From: Acidobacteriaceae bacterium
Lineage (GTDB): Bacteria; Acidobacteriota; Terriglobia; Terriglobales; Acidobacteriaceae
Assembly (NCBI GenBank): GCA_003156495.1
Contig: PMHC01000061.1
Location: 31,140 to 40,481 of the forward strand
DNA: 9,342 nt
Reading direction: 5' to 3'
This document shows, piece after piece, positions 1 through 6,035 of this stretch. Position numbers and translations under genes: made by a program. Numbering within the stretch: position 1 is the stretch's first letter; each line of letters begins with the position of its first letter. The notes beneath the pieces were generated by a model. That model did no database searches and was not told where the DNA came from. It worked only from the letters and a program-made list of their open reading frames with translations.

Positions 1-152
1 CGGCGCGCATCAGCATCGAAGACGGCGCGTTCTTTAAGGGCGGCATCGACATTCGCAAGGGCGAAACCAAGCCGGCGCACAACGCGGCCACCGTCGCGGC
101 GCAAACGCCGACCCCAGTCGCTCACGATGCGATCAAGCCGACGCAAGCCTAA
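1..152 (+). CDS. Bactofilin family protein, C-terminal end (partial)
   Basis: This is the last 49 residues of a gene that starts before the window, in the frame beginning at base 3 and ending with TAA at 150-152. The segment ISIEDGAFFKGGIDI is typical of the last turns of the bactofilin beta-helix, where the family shows an IEDGAxFKGxIxM-like motif. It is followed by a Pro/Ala/Thr-rich disordered tail of about 30 residues (KPAHNAATVAAQTPTPVAHDAIKPTQA is its content in two overlapping pieces), as is common at bactofilin ends. Bactofilins polymerise without nucleotide into membrane-associated filaments that organise cell-wall enzymes and cell shape. The assignment rests on this short motif only. 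The start, the hydrophobic N-terminal tail and the upstream partners lie outside the window. Confidence 0.75.
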   Translation, partial: ARISIEDGAFFKGGIDIRKGETKPAHNAATVAAQTPTPVAHDAIKPTQA

Positions 153-178
153 AAACTCTACCCATCGGCTCTACACAC

Positions 179-215
179 AAACGCCTCTGCGCTTACAGGG
201 GCGTTTTCTTTTTTT
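179..215 (+). terminator. Rho-independent terminator after the bactofilin gene
   Basis: An 11-bp stem, AAACGCCTCTG (179-189) pairing with CAGGGGCGTTT (196-206), contains one T-G wobble and closes a 6-base loop, CGCTTA. It runs directly into a T tract (204-207 and 209-215, interrupted by one C). It begins 27 bases after the stop codon, so it should end the bactofilin transcript. Confidence 0.92.
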
Positions 216-271
216 GTGCGCGAGCGGTTGCGAGAATTTTTTAGCGCATTTTCACTGCTGATGTAGTGGGA

Positions 272-303
272 ATTGGGAATATGGTGTATTGGAAATATGG
301 GTG
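272..303. repeat. Degenerate 16-bp tandem repeat
   Basis: ATTGGGAATATGGTGT (272-287) is followed immediately by ATTGGAAATATGGGTG (288-303). The first 13 bases differ at one position and the last three diverge. It lies in the non-coding stretch 216-375, between the bactofilin terminator and the 3' end of the leftward flippase gene. I see no function for it. Most of 216-260 is AT-rich with no recognisable element. Confidence 0.5.
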
Positions 304-344
304 CCCCATTCTAGCCGCGTTCTTGTTTCTTGCGGGTGGGGTGT
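297..344. repeat. Imperfect palindromic intergenic element (GTGCCCCAT...GGTGGGGTGT)
   Basis: GTGCCCCATT (301-310) faces GGTGGGGTGT (335-344). CCCCA pairs exactly with TGGGG, wobble pairs flank it, and an inner CCGC/GCGG pairing (315-318 with 332-335) is possible. The element resembles the GTGCCCCA/TGGGGTAC-type palindromes that I associate with intergenic regions of Acidobacteriota genomes; that link is from memory and unverified. It lies between convergent gene ends and has no T tract on either strand, so it is not an obvious intrinsic terminator. Confidence 0.45.
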
Positions 345-375
345 AAGTCAATCAATATTCGATATACCCAATGCT

Positions 376-2037
376 TTAGCTCAATCCCAGCCGCTTCATG
401 GCCACGCGCGGCAGCGCCGAGCCGGTCTTTTCCAAAACCAATTTCGCTATCGCAATCCACAACAGCGTTCCGACGCAAAGGATAAGCATGTCTGCGAAGC
501 GGGCGCTATGCGGCAGCGCCGGAAAGCGCGCAAGGCCGATGCGAATGCCGAGAGCGGCAAACCACGCGGCCAGACCAGCGATGGTTGAGGCCAGCAAACA
601 GCGGCCCAGCTCGATGTAGTCCAGGCTGGCGATGGAAACCATGTGCCGCTGATGCAGCAGCACGGCGATGGCGAGGGTTTGCATCGCGATGCCGAGATTC
701 GAAGCCAGCACCAGACCGACCGCGCCGCAGGCGTGATAGAGCGAGTAGTAGATGGGCAAAGAAATCAAGGTGACAACGGTACCGGCGACCATGGGCGCAA
801 AGGTATTTCCCGCGGCGTAAAAGGCGCGGGAATAGATCGACTGCGCCGACCAGAGGCAGATGGAAACGGAGAAGAGCGCAAAGTAGAGGGCGCACTCGCG
901 CGAGTCTGCGGCCGAAAAGCGTCCGCCAGTAAAGACCAGATCAATGGCCGGCCAGCCGAGAACGATCATGCCGGAACCGACCAGCAATCCGAGCGAGGTC
1001 ACGCGCGAAACCGAATCGGCGACGCCGACGGCGAACTCGTAGCGGCGCTCGCGGGTCCACAGGCTGGCGAAAAACGGCATGGAAGCCGCGCCGGCGGCCT
1101 GCGCCAGCATGGCCATGGGCGCCATGAACAACTGTTTGGCGTAGCTCATCAGCGAAACCGCGCCGCCGGTGCCCGAGGCAAAGTGGGCGATGATCCAGTT
1201 GTCGGCGGTGACCAGCGAAACGCCGGCCATCAGCGGCAGCGAAAGCCGCACCCACTCGCGCAGGCCTTTGTCATGCCAGTCGAGAAGCACGCGATAGTGC
1301 ACGCCAGCGCGGCGGGCAAAGATCCAGTTGAGCAGAAACGGCCCGCAGATGGCCCCGGCCACGGTGCCCACCGCCAGCGAAGAAACGCCGATGTACTTGA
1401 CCAGCAGCAGTCCGCCGACGATCGGCCCCAGGCCGTAGATGAGCGGGGCAACGGCCTGCACGCTGAATTGCTTGCGCACCAGCAGTACCGAGCCGAAAAC
1501 TCCACTGGCGAAAAAGCACAATTGCGCCGGCAGCAGAATGCGCGTGAGCCTGATGCAGAGAGCCGAGGTGTGCGCGTCAAAGCCGCTGAACCAGCCGCGC
1601 ACGTACCAGGGCGCAAGCAGCTCGGCCAGCGCGATGGTCGCGCCCAACACCAGATACATGGTGGTGAGGATGACCGAAAGCGAGCGCTCGCCCTCAACCT
1701 CGCGGCCGGATTCGCGGTAGCGGGTAAGGATAGTGACAAAGGTGATGGAGGCCGCGCCGCCCACCAGAAAATACGCGATCATGTCGGGCAGCACGAAGGC
1801 GGCATTAAAGGCGTCTGCCTCCGGTCCGCGGCCGAAGAGCCAGACGATGTATTTAACGCGCACCAGGCCGATGATGCGCGACAGAAAGGTAGAGACCATC
1901 AGCAACACGGTGGCGGCAAAAACGCTGTAGGAACGCGATGGATGCAGCATGACCCGCAGGCGCGCCCAGCGCGAGCGCGGCGGCGTTTTCATCCCGGCTT
2001 GTGGCTGGGGATTTCGCGTTGTCGGCGATTCTGCCAC
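376..2037 (-). CDS. murJ: MurJ/MviN-family lipid-linked oligosaccharide flippase (MOP superfamily)
   Basis: This is a polytopic inner-membrane protein of the MurJ/MviN family, whose best-known members flip lipid II, the peptidoglycan precursor, across the cytoplasmic membrane. The first membrane helix carries the family signature SRIIGLVR, followed by LFGRGPEADAF and VLPD (about residues 53-85). Roughly 14 hydrophobic segments follow to the C-terminus, and the length (553 residues with the chosen start) is normal for the family. The start is uncertain. The open frame extends back to an ATG at 2148, but that would overlap the divergent peptidase gene. I chose GTG 2037 because a TACAAT hexamer lies 7 bases before it. 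ATG 1992 is the main alternative and has no clear Shine-Dalgarno sequence. Aligned by eye to E. coli MurJ, R18, R24 and D39 are kept. D25, R52, E57 and R270 are replaced by V61, A88, G93 and Q302, so the substrate may differ. The gene appears to be transcribed alone. Confidence 0.88.
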   Translation of the reverse strand: MAESPTTRNPQPQAGMKTPPRSRWARLRVMLHPSRSYSVFAATVLLMVSTFLSRIIGLVRVKYIVWLFGRGPEADAFNAAFVLPDMIAYFLVGGAASITFVTILTRYRESGREVEGERSLSVILTTMYLVLGATIALAELLAPWYVRGWFSGFDAHTSALCIRLTRILLPAQLCFFASGVFGSVLLVRKQFSVQAVAPLIYGLGPIVGGLLLVKYIGVSSLAVGTVAGAICGPFLLNWIFARRAGVHYRVLLDWHDKGLREWVRLSLPLMAGVSLVTADNWIIAHFASGTGGAVSLMSYAKQLFMAPMAMLAQAAGAASMPFFASLWTRERRYEFAVGVADSVSRVTSLGLLVGSGMIVLGWPAIDLVFTGGRFSAADSRECALYFALFSVSICLWSAQSIYSRAFYAAGNTFAPMVAGTVVTLISLPIYYSLYHACGAVGLVLASNLGIAMQTLAIAVLLHQRHMVSIASLDYIELGRCLLASTIAGLAAWFAALGIRIGLARFPALPHSARFADMLILCVGTLLWIAIAKLVLEKTGSALPRVAMKRLGLS

Positions 2038-2044
2038 TAAAAAG

Positions 2045-2050
2045 ATTGTA
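2045..2050 (-). promoter_or_regulatory. Putative -10 box of the murJ-like gene (TACAAT)
   Basis: On the minus strand TACAAT (one mismatch to TATAAT) ends 7 bases before an in-frame GTG (2037-2035). Transcription would therefore begin at or one base before the start codon. No convincing -35 hexamer is visible at the 17-base spacing. Confidence 0.45.
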
Positions 2051-2090
2051 GCGGGCTCTGTCAGCGCGGCTTCCAGAATCGGCAAGCGCG

Positions 2091-2096
2091 TATTCT
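2091..2096 (+). promoter_or_regulatory. Putative -10 box of the oligopeptidase gene (TATTCT)
   Basis: TATTCT is followed by exactly 6 bases (GTAGCC) and then the ATG at 2103. If the hexamer spans -12 to -7, the A of the ATG is +1, which predicts a leaderless mRNA. No Shine-Dalgarno sequence precedes this ATG. The same hexamer at the same spacing precedes the gene at 6036. Confidence 0.5.
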
Positions 2097-2102
2097 GTAG
2101 CC

Positions 2103-4229
2103 ATGAAATTTTTTCTTGGCTTGGGGTTCGCGCTTTCTTTGAGCGCAATGGCGATTGCGCAAGCGATTCACGGCCGCGGCGGCATCACGTTGCCCGCGCC
2201 GCCCGCGGTACAGGCGATTCCGGTCACCAACGATTATTTCGGAACCAGGATCGTGGACAACTATCGCTGGCTCGAAGAGGCCACCAGCGCCGAGACCAAG
2301 AACTTCATTGACCAGCAAAACGCCTACACGGCGCGCTACATGAAGCAGGCGCGGATGCGCGGCGAAATCGTCGACGATCTGGATGCGCTCGAACACGTCG
2401 AGCGCTGGGGCACGCCCATGCAACGCGGCGGCGATCTGTTCTTCACCAAGCGGCTTGCCGGCGAAGAGCAATCGTCAATCTACGTGCGCCACGGCTGGGC
2501 GGGAAAAGATGCGCGGCTCGTCGATCCGGCGCAATTCAGCCGCGACGCCAACACCTCTGTCCGGCTGGCCGATCTTTCGCGCGACGGCGAACTGCTGGCC
2601 TATGAGGTACGCCAGGGCGGCGCGGACGAAACCACGGTGCGCGTTTTCAATGTAAAAACCGGCAAAACGCTCGAAGACGAACTGCCCAGCGCGGATTATA
2701 TGAGCGTGAACTTCACCCCCGACGGCAAGGGAATTTACTACGCGCGGCGCGACCAGCAGGGCACGCTCGTCTTCGAGCACCGGCTGGGCACGCTCATCGC
2801 GCACGACCGGCTGCTTTTCGGCCACGAGTTTCGCGGCGAAAAGCTGGGCCCCGGCGATCTGGTCGCCACCAGCGTGACCGACGACGGCCGCTATCTGGTT
2901 CTCACGATCGAGCGCGGCGTGCCGGCCAAGCGCGTGGACATTGTCTATCGCGACTTGACCAAGCCCGGCGCTTATTTTGAAGTGCTGGTCTGGGATGTGG
3001 AGGCGCGCTTTTATCCGATCTACGCCAATGGCGGCTGGTACGTGCGCACCGACTACAAAGCGCCCAACGGCCGCATTCTCAAGGCCGATCCCGGCATCAT
3101 GCCCGAGGCCTGGACGACGATTGTGCCCGAAGCGCCGCAGGCGATCGACGACTTCAACATCGTCGGCAACAAAATCTACGTCAACCGGCTGCACGATGTA
3201 AAAGCCGAAACATCGATTTACACGCTCGACGGCAAGCCGGCCGGCGCACTGGCTTACGAAGGAATCGGCGCGGCGACGACGTTGGAAGGACGAACGACAG
3301 ACCGCTTCGGTTTTTACACCTTCGAGTCATTCATCAAGCCGCCGACGATTTACCGGCTCGACACGGCGACCGGCAAGCGCGAAATCTTCGCCCAGCCAAA
3401 AATCCTCTTCGACTCCAGCCAGTACGAACTGCGGCAGGTTTTCTTCACGTCAAAAGACGGCACGCGCGTGCCCATGTTCGTCGCCGGCAAAAAGGGATTG
3501 AAGCAGGACGGAAGCGAGCGGCTGCTGATGACCGGCTACGGCGGATTCAGCTTGAGCGAACTGCCGAAATGGAATCCCGTTTACGCCTGGTGGATGGAGC
3601 GCGGCGGCTGGTTCGCGCTGCCTAACCTGCGCGGCGGCGGCGAGTACGGCGAGCGCTGGCACGAACAGGCCATGTTCGAGAAAAAGCAGAACGTCTTCGA
3701 CGACTGGTTCGCGGCGGCCGACTATCTGGTCGCCAACAAATTCACCGCGCCGGAGCGCTTCGCCATCATGGGCCGCTCCAACGGCGGGCTGCTGATGGGC
3801 GCATCGATCGCGCAGCGGCCGGAGCTCTTCGCGGCCGTCGAGTGCGGCTATCCGCTGCTGGACATGCTGCGCTATCAACAATTCGAAATGGGATCGCTGT
3901 GGACGACCGAGTACGGCTCGGCGAAAGACGAGAATCAATTTTCTTATCTTGTAAAGTATTCGCCCTACCAAAACATCAAGGCGGGCGCGGCCTATCCGGC
4001 GGTGCTGTTTTTTACCGGCGCCAGCGATACGCGCGTCGATCCGCTCCATGCGCGCAAGATGACGGCGCTGGTGCAGGCCAGCTCCTCTAGCCGCCGGCCG
4101 GTGCTGCTGCACTATAGCGTTTCGGGCGGACATTCGGCCGGCGTCAGCGCCGAACAGGAGATTCAAGACGGCGCCGACCAACTAACTTTTCTCTGGCTCG
4201 AAACTGGACAACCCTCATCCCGAAAGTAA
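2103..4229 (+). CDS. Prolyl oligopeptidase family serine peptidase (S9A), exported
   Basis: This 708-residue enzyme cleaves short peptides after proline. Residues 1-19 form a signal peptide (a lysine, then a Leu/Phe/Ala-rich core, with a plausible cut after AIA), so a periplasmic location is expected, unlike the cytosolic animal enzyme of similar length. The N-terminal linker shows VDNYRWLEE, followed by a beta-propeller region to about residue 425 with blade-like repeats (FTPDGKGIYYAR, VTDDGRYLVLTIE). The catalytic alpha/beta-hydrolase domain has the Ser nucleophile S559 in GRSNGG, Asp D642 in SDTRVDPLH and His H677 in GGHSAG. R644 and W600 (in GSLWTTEYG) match the substrate-binding Arg and the proline-stacking Trp of the family. 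The triad is therefore complete. The signal peptide and the TATTCT box both support ATG 2103. The gene is divergent from murJ and no terminator is evident downstream. The precise peptide substrates cannot be predicted. Confidence 0.93.
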   Translation: MKFFLGLGFALSLSAMAIAQAIHGRGGITLPAPPAVQAIPVTNDYFGTRIVDNYRWLEEATSAETKNFIDQQNAYTARYMKQARMRGEIVDDLDALEHVERWGTPMQRGGDLFFTKRLAGEEQSSIYVRHGWAGKDARLVDPAQFSRDANTSVRLADLSRDGELLAYEVRQGGADETTVRVFNVKTGKTLEDELPSADYMSVNFTPDGKGIYYARRDQQGTLVFEHRLGTLIAHDRLLFGHEFRGEKLGPGDLVATSVTDDGRYLVLTIERGVPAKRVDIVYRDLTKPGAYFEVLVWDVEARFYPIYANGGWYVRTDYKAPNGRILKADPGIMPEAWTTIVPEAPQAIDDFNIVGNKIYVNRLHDVKAETSIYTLDGKPAGALAYEGIGAATTLEGRTTDRFGFYTFESFIKPPTIYRLDTATGKREIFAQPKILFDSSQYELRQVFFTSKDGTRVPMFVAGKKGLKQDGSERLLMTGYGGFSLSELPKWNPVYAWWMERGGWFALPNLRGGGEYGERWHEQAMFEKKQNVFDDWFAAADYLVANKFTAPERFAIMGRSNGGLLMGASIAQRPELFAAVECGYPLLDMLRYQQFEMGSLWTTEYGSAKDENQFSYLVKYSPYQNIKAGAAYPAVLFFTGASDTRVDPLHARKMTALVQASSSSRRPVLLHYSVSGGHSAGVSAEQEIQDGADQLTFLWLETGQPSSRK

Positions 4230-4282
4230 TCTTAGTGGCCAAAATCGCTGAAGCATAAGTACCTAATTCCAGGTTGTCCCCC

Positions 4283-4299
4283 CGTAACCTCATGTTACG
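4283..4299 (+). promoter_or_regulatory. Perfect hairpin/operator-like palindrome CGTAAC-N5-GTTACG
   Basis: A 6-bp perfect inverted repeat with a 5-base spacer (CTCAT) lies 54 bases after the peptidase stop codon. It could be an RNA hairpin in the leader of the EAL gene or a small operator. The upstream AGGTTG (4271-4276) can pair instead with TAACCT (4285-4290), excluding this hairpin. No T tract follows, so it is not an intrinsic terminator. Confidence 0.35.
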
Positions 4300-4316
4300 T
4301 GCGGCCTTTCCGATAA

Positions 4317-4432
4317 AAATGATGCGGAACCAAAGGCGCCACATACGCGTGTTTGCTGAACTTCGCTCAAAGAGCTCTTCAGCCCATACGCGGAAGGCGA
4401 AGGCCGACAACGCCCACGGGAACGCATCATTT
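4317..4432 (+). other. Potentially structured leader region upstream of the EAL gene
   Basis: AAATGATGCG (4317-4326) and CGCATCATTT (4423-4432) are exact 10-base reverse complements, enclosing 96 bases. Inside, GGCG (4335-4338) can pair with CGCC (4411-4414), and GCTGAA (4355-4360) with TTCAGC (4378-4383). Direct repeats CATACGCG (4342-4349 and 4385-4392) flank the inner hairpin. This nested arrangement could be a structured 5' UTR. It matches no riboswitch class that I recognise, including the conserved c-di-GMP (GEMM) core. The whole 4230-4515 interval holds no convincing gene. Confidence 0.35.
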
Positions 4433-4450
4433 CGTCATCATGCGGGCCAG

Positions 4451-4478
4451 GTCCGGCTGGCAAAGTCCGGCTGGCAAA
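4451..4478 (+). repeat. Exact 14-bp tandem duplication
   Basis: GTCCGGCTGGCAAA occurs twice in direct succession (4451-4464 and 4465-4478), ending 37 bases before the EAL start codon. Each copy contains TCCGG, the reverse complement of the CCGGA overlapping the Shine-Dalgarno sequence at 4505-4509. Confidence 0.85.
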
Positions 4479-4506
4479 GTAATGACGGGAAACATTAGGT
4501 GGACCC

Positions 4507-4512
4507 GGAGAG
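4507..4512 (+). promoter_or_regulatory. Shine-Dalgarno sequence of the EAL gene (GGAGAG)
   Basis: GGAG begins 9 bases before the ATG at 4516, leaving a 5-base gap after the GGAG core. It is the only clear ribosome-binding site among the six visible gene starts and supports the chosen start. Confidence 0.75.
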
Positions 4513-4515
4513 ACA

Positions 4516-5916
4516 ATGCCGCAAGTTGAGCTGTTGACAGGTGAAAACAAGTGGCAAAACGAGGATGCGAGAGTCGCCGCGCTCGTTGCGACGGGAATTC
4601 TCGATACACCCCCGGAGCCAAGTTACGACGCGATTACGCGCCTGGCGGCCGAGTATTTTAAGGCTGACACGGTGCTGCTCTGCTTTGTCGACCAAAGCCG
4701 CGTCTGGATCAAGTCTTACTGGGGCGAGGCCGTTCGCGAGCTGCCGCGCAAAGACTCGATCTTCGATATGATGCTGGCGGAAAACGGCTCGGTGGTTGTA
4801 CCCGACCTTACCGAACGCCCTAAGTTTGATGGCCAGCGACTGATGATCCGGCGGCTCGAAGTCGCCTCTTTTGCCGCCGCGCCCGTGCGCTGCGCCGATG
4901 GCAAGATCTTGGGCGAACTGGTGATTTTTACCTGCGAGCCGCGCGGCGTTATGGCTGCCGACCAGCTACACATGCTGGAGAGCCTGGCCGACATCGCGGC
5001 CAGCCAGTTGGAGTTGCGGCGGCTGCGCAAGGCCTTCCATAAACGGCGCGTGCGGCGTTCGCACCCCATCTCCCATTCCGTAACCGAAATTTGGCCCCGC
5101 AGATCGGATCTGCGCCAGGCCTTGGAGGAGCATCAGTTCGTGCTCTACTACCAGCCCGAGGTCGAGCTGGCGACGCGCAGAGTCGTCGGGTTAGAAGCTC
5201 TGATCCGTTGGCAACACCCGGAGCGCGGACTGATTCCGCCCATGGATTTTATTCCCGCCGCTGAAGAAACCGGGCTGATTTTGCCCATCGGCGACTGGGG
5301 GCTTTCAGAGGCATGTAACCAGATTCAGCAGTGGTGCAGCGAAGACCCGGAACGCGGCGCGCCCCGCGTTTGCGTCAATCTTTCCGCGCGGCAGTTTGCG
5401 CGCGAAGGTCTGGCTGACCACGTTGAAGCGCTGCTGCGCCAGTCCGGCGTTTCCAGCCGCAGTCTCGGCCTGGAGATGACCGAATCCAGCCTCATTCCCG
5501 ATCCACGCACGGCCCTCGAGGTGCTCAGCAGCCTGCGCCGTCTGGGAATCTCATTGCTGCTGGACGATTTCGGCACCGGCTACAGCTCGCTCAATCACCT
5601 GCACTCGCTGCCTTTCGACGTGCTCAAGATCGACCGCTCCTTTGTGATGCGCATGACCGAGGGCGAACAGCCGCTGCAGATCGTGCGCACCATCGTGGAG
5701 CTGGCGCGCGTGCTGGGCATGGAGGTTCTGGCCGAGGGCATCGAAACCTGCGACCAGTACAACCTTCTGCGACAGTTGGGCTGCCGGCTGGGCCAGGGCT
5801 ATCTCTTCTCGAAGCCCGTACCCGCCGAAACAATCAGCAGGATGCTGCGTCTGCCCGGCCGCATCCTGCCCGACCCGGAGGCTAAAATCGACGGCTCCAA
5901 TCAGAAAAATTCGTAG
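4516..5916 (+). CDS. GAF-EAL domain protein, probable c-di-GMP phosphodiesterase
   Basis: This is a 466-residue soluble protein with no membrane segment or signal peptide. Residues about 15-165 form a GAF-type sensor domain, with the usual entry ARVAALVATGILDTPPE followed by VDQSRVWIKSYWG. A short basic linker (about 168-185, including HKRRVRR) leads to a full EAL domain (about 195-445), which hydrolyses cyclic di-GMP to pGpG. The metal- and substrate-binding residues all appear present: E227 in LEALIRW, N288 in CVNLSARQF, E320/E323 in LEMTES, D350-D351 in DDFGTGYSS, K371 in KIDRSF, E407/E410 in AEGIET and Q427 in LGQGYLFSKP. An active enzyme is therefore expected. No GGDEF domain is present. 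The GAF ligand is unknown. The gene has a clear Shine-Dalgarno sequence and a repeat-rich leader, suggesting post-transcriptional control. Confidence 0.93.
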   Translation: MPQVELLTGENKWQNEDARVAALVATGILDTPPEPSYDAITRLAAEYFKADTVLLCFVDQSRVWIKSYWGEAVRELPRKDSIFDMMLAENGSVVVPDLTERPKFDGQRLMIRRLEVASFAAAPVRCADGKILGELVIFTCEPRGVMAADQLHMLESLADIAASQLELRRLRKAFHKRRVRRSHPISHSVTEIWPRRSDLRQALEEHQFVLYYQPEVELATRRVVGLEALIRWQHPERGLIPPMDFIPAAEETGLILPIGDWGLSEACNQIQQWCSEDPERGAPRVCVNLSARQFAREGLADHVEALLRQSGVSSRSLGLEMTESSLIPDPRTALEVLSSLRRLGISLLLDDFGTGYSSLNHLHSLPFDVLKIDRSFVMRMTEGEQPLQIVRTIVELARVLGMEVLAEGIETCDQYNLLRQLGCRLGQGYLFSKPVPAETISRMLRLPGRILPDPEAKIDGSNQKNS

Positions 5917-6023
5917 CCGCCCCAGCGCACACCATTTTGGGAATAACGCGGAATCGCGCCTGAAATGAAATTTGCCTGTGCACTTCATTGGAGTTTCCTC
6001 ACCTCTCTCCCTCCCGTGCACGC

Positions 6024-6029
6024 TATTCT
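6024..6029 (+). promoter_or_regulatory. Putative -10 box of the RHH-like protein gene (TATTCT)
   Basis: TATTCT is followed by 6 bases (CCAGCC) and the ATG at 6036, the same hexamer and spacing as before the oligopeptidase gene. No Shine-Dalgarno sequence is present. A GTGCAC palindrome (6016-6021) abuts it, and a second copy lies at 5978-5983. Confidence 0.5.
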
Positions 6030-6035
6030 CCAGCC

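Noticed and set aside
643..2040. Long plus-strand open frame (465 codons) opposite the murJ-like gene
   Set aside because: The opposite strand encodes a clear MurJ-family membrane protein. This frame yields a Gly/Arg/Asp/His-rich low-complexity product typical of antisense reading in GC-rich genes.
2038..2148. N-terminal extension of the murJ-like protein to ATG 2148
   Set aside because: It would overlap the divergent peptidase gene by 46 bases and cover its -10 box, and the added residues show no MurJ similarity.
2475..4181. Minus-strand open frames of about 240 codons (2475-3194 and 3450-4181) inside the peptidase gene
   Set aside because: Both lie wholly within a well-supported S9A gene and have shadow-like composition.
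4451..4478. CRISPR array or integration repeat
   Set aside because: There are only two 14-base units with no spacer between them and no cas gene, so it is a simple tandem duplication.
4274..4498. Possible small basic protein in the leader of the EAL gene
   Set aside because: It has no Shine-Dalgarno sequence or well-placed promoter box. The product is repeat-derived and unlike any protein I know, and the interval is better explained as a leader region.
4230..4515. c-di-GMP (GEMM) riboswitch upstream of the EAL gene
   Set aside because: The conserved GEMM core elements (CAGGGCAAACC-like and GGGACGCAAAGCC-like segments with the tetraloop receptor) are not present.
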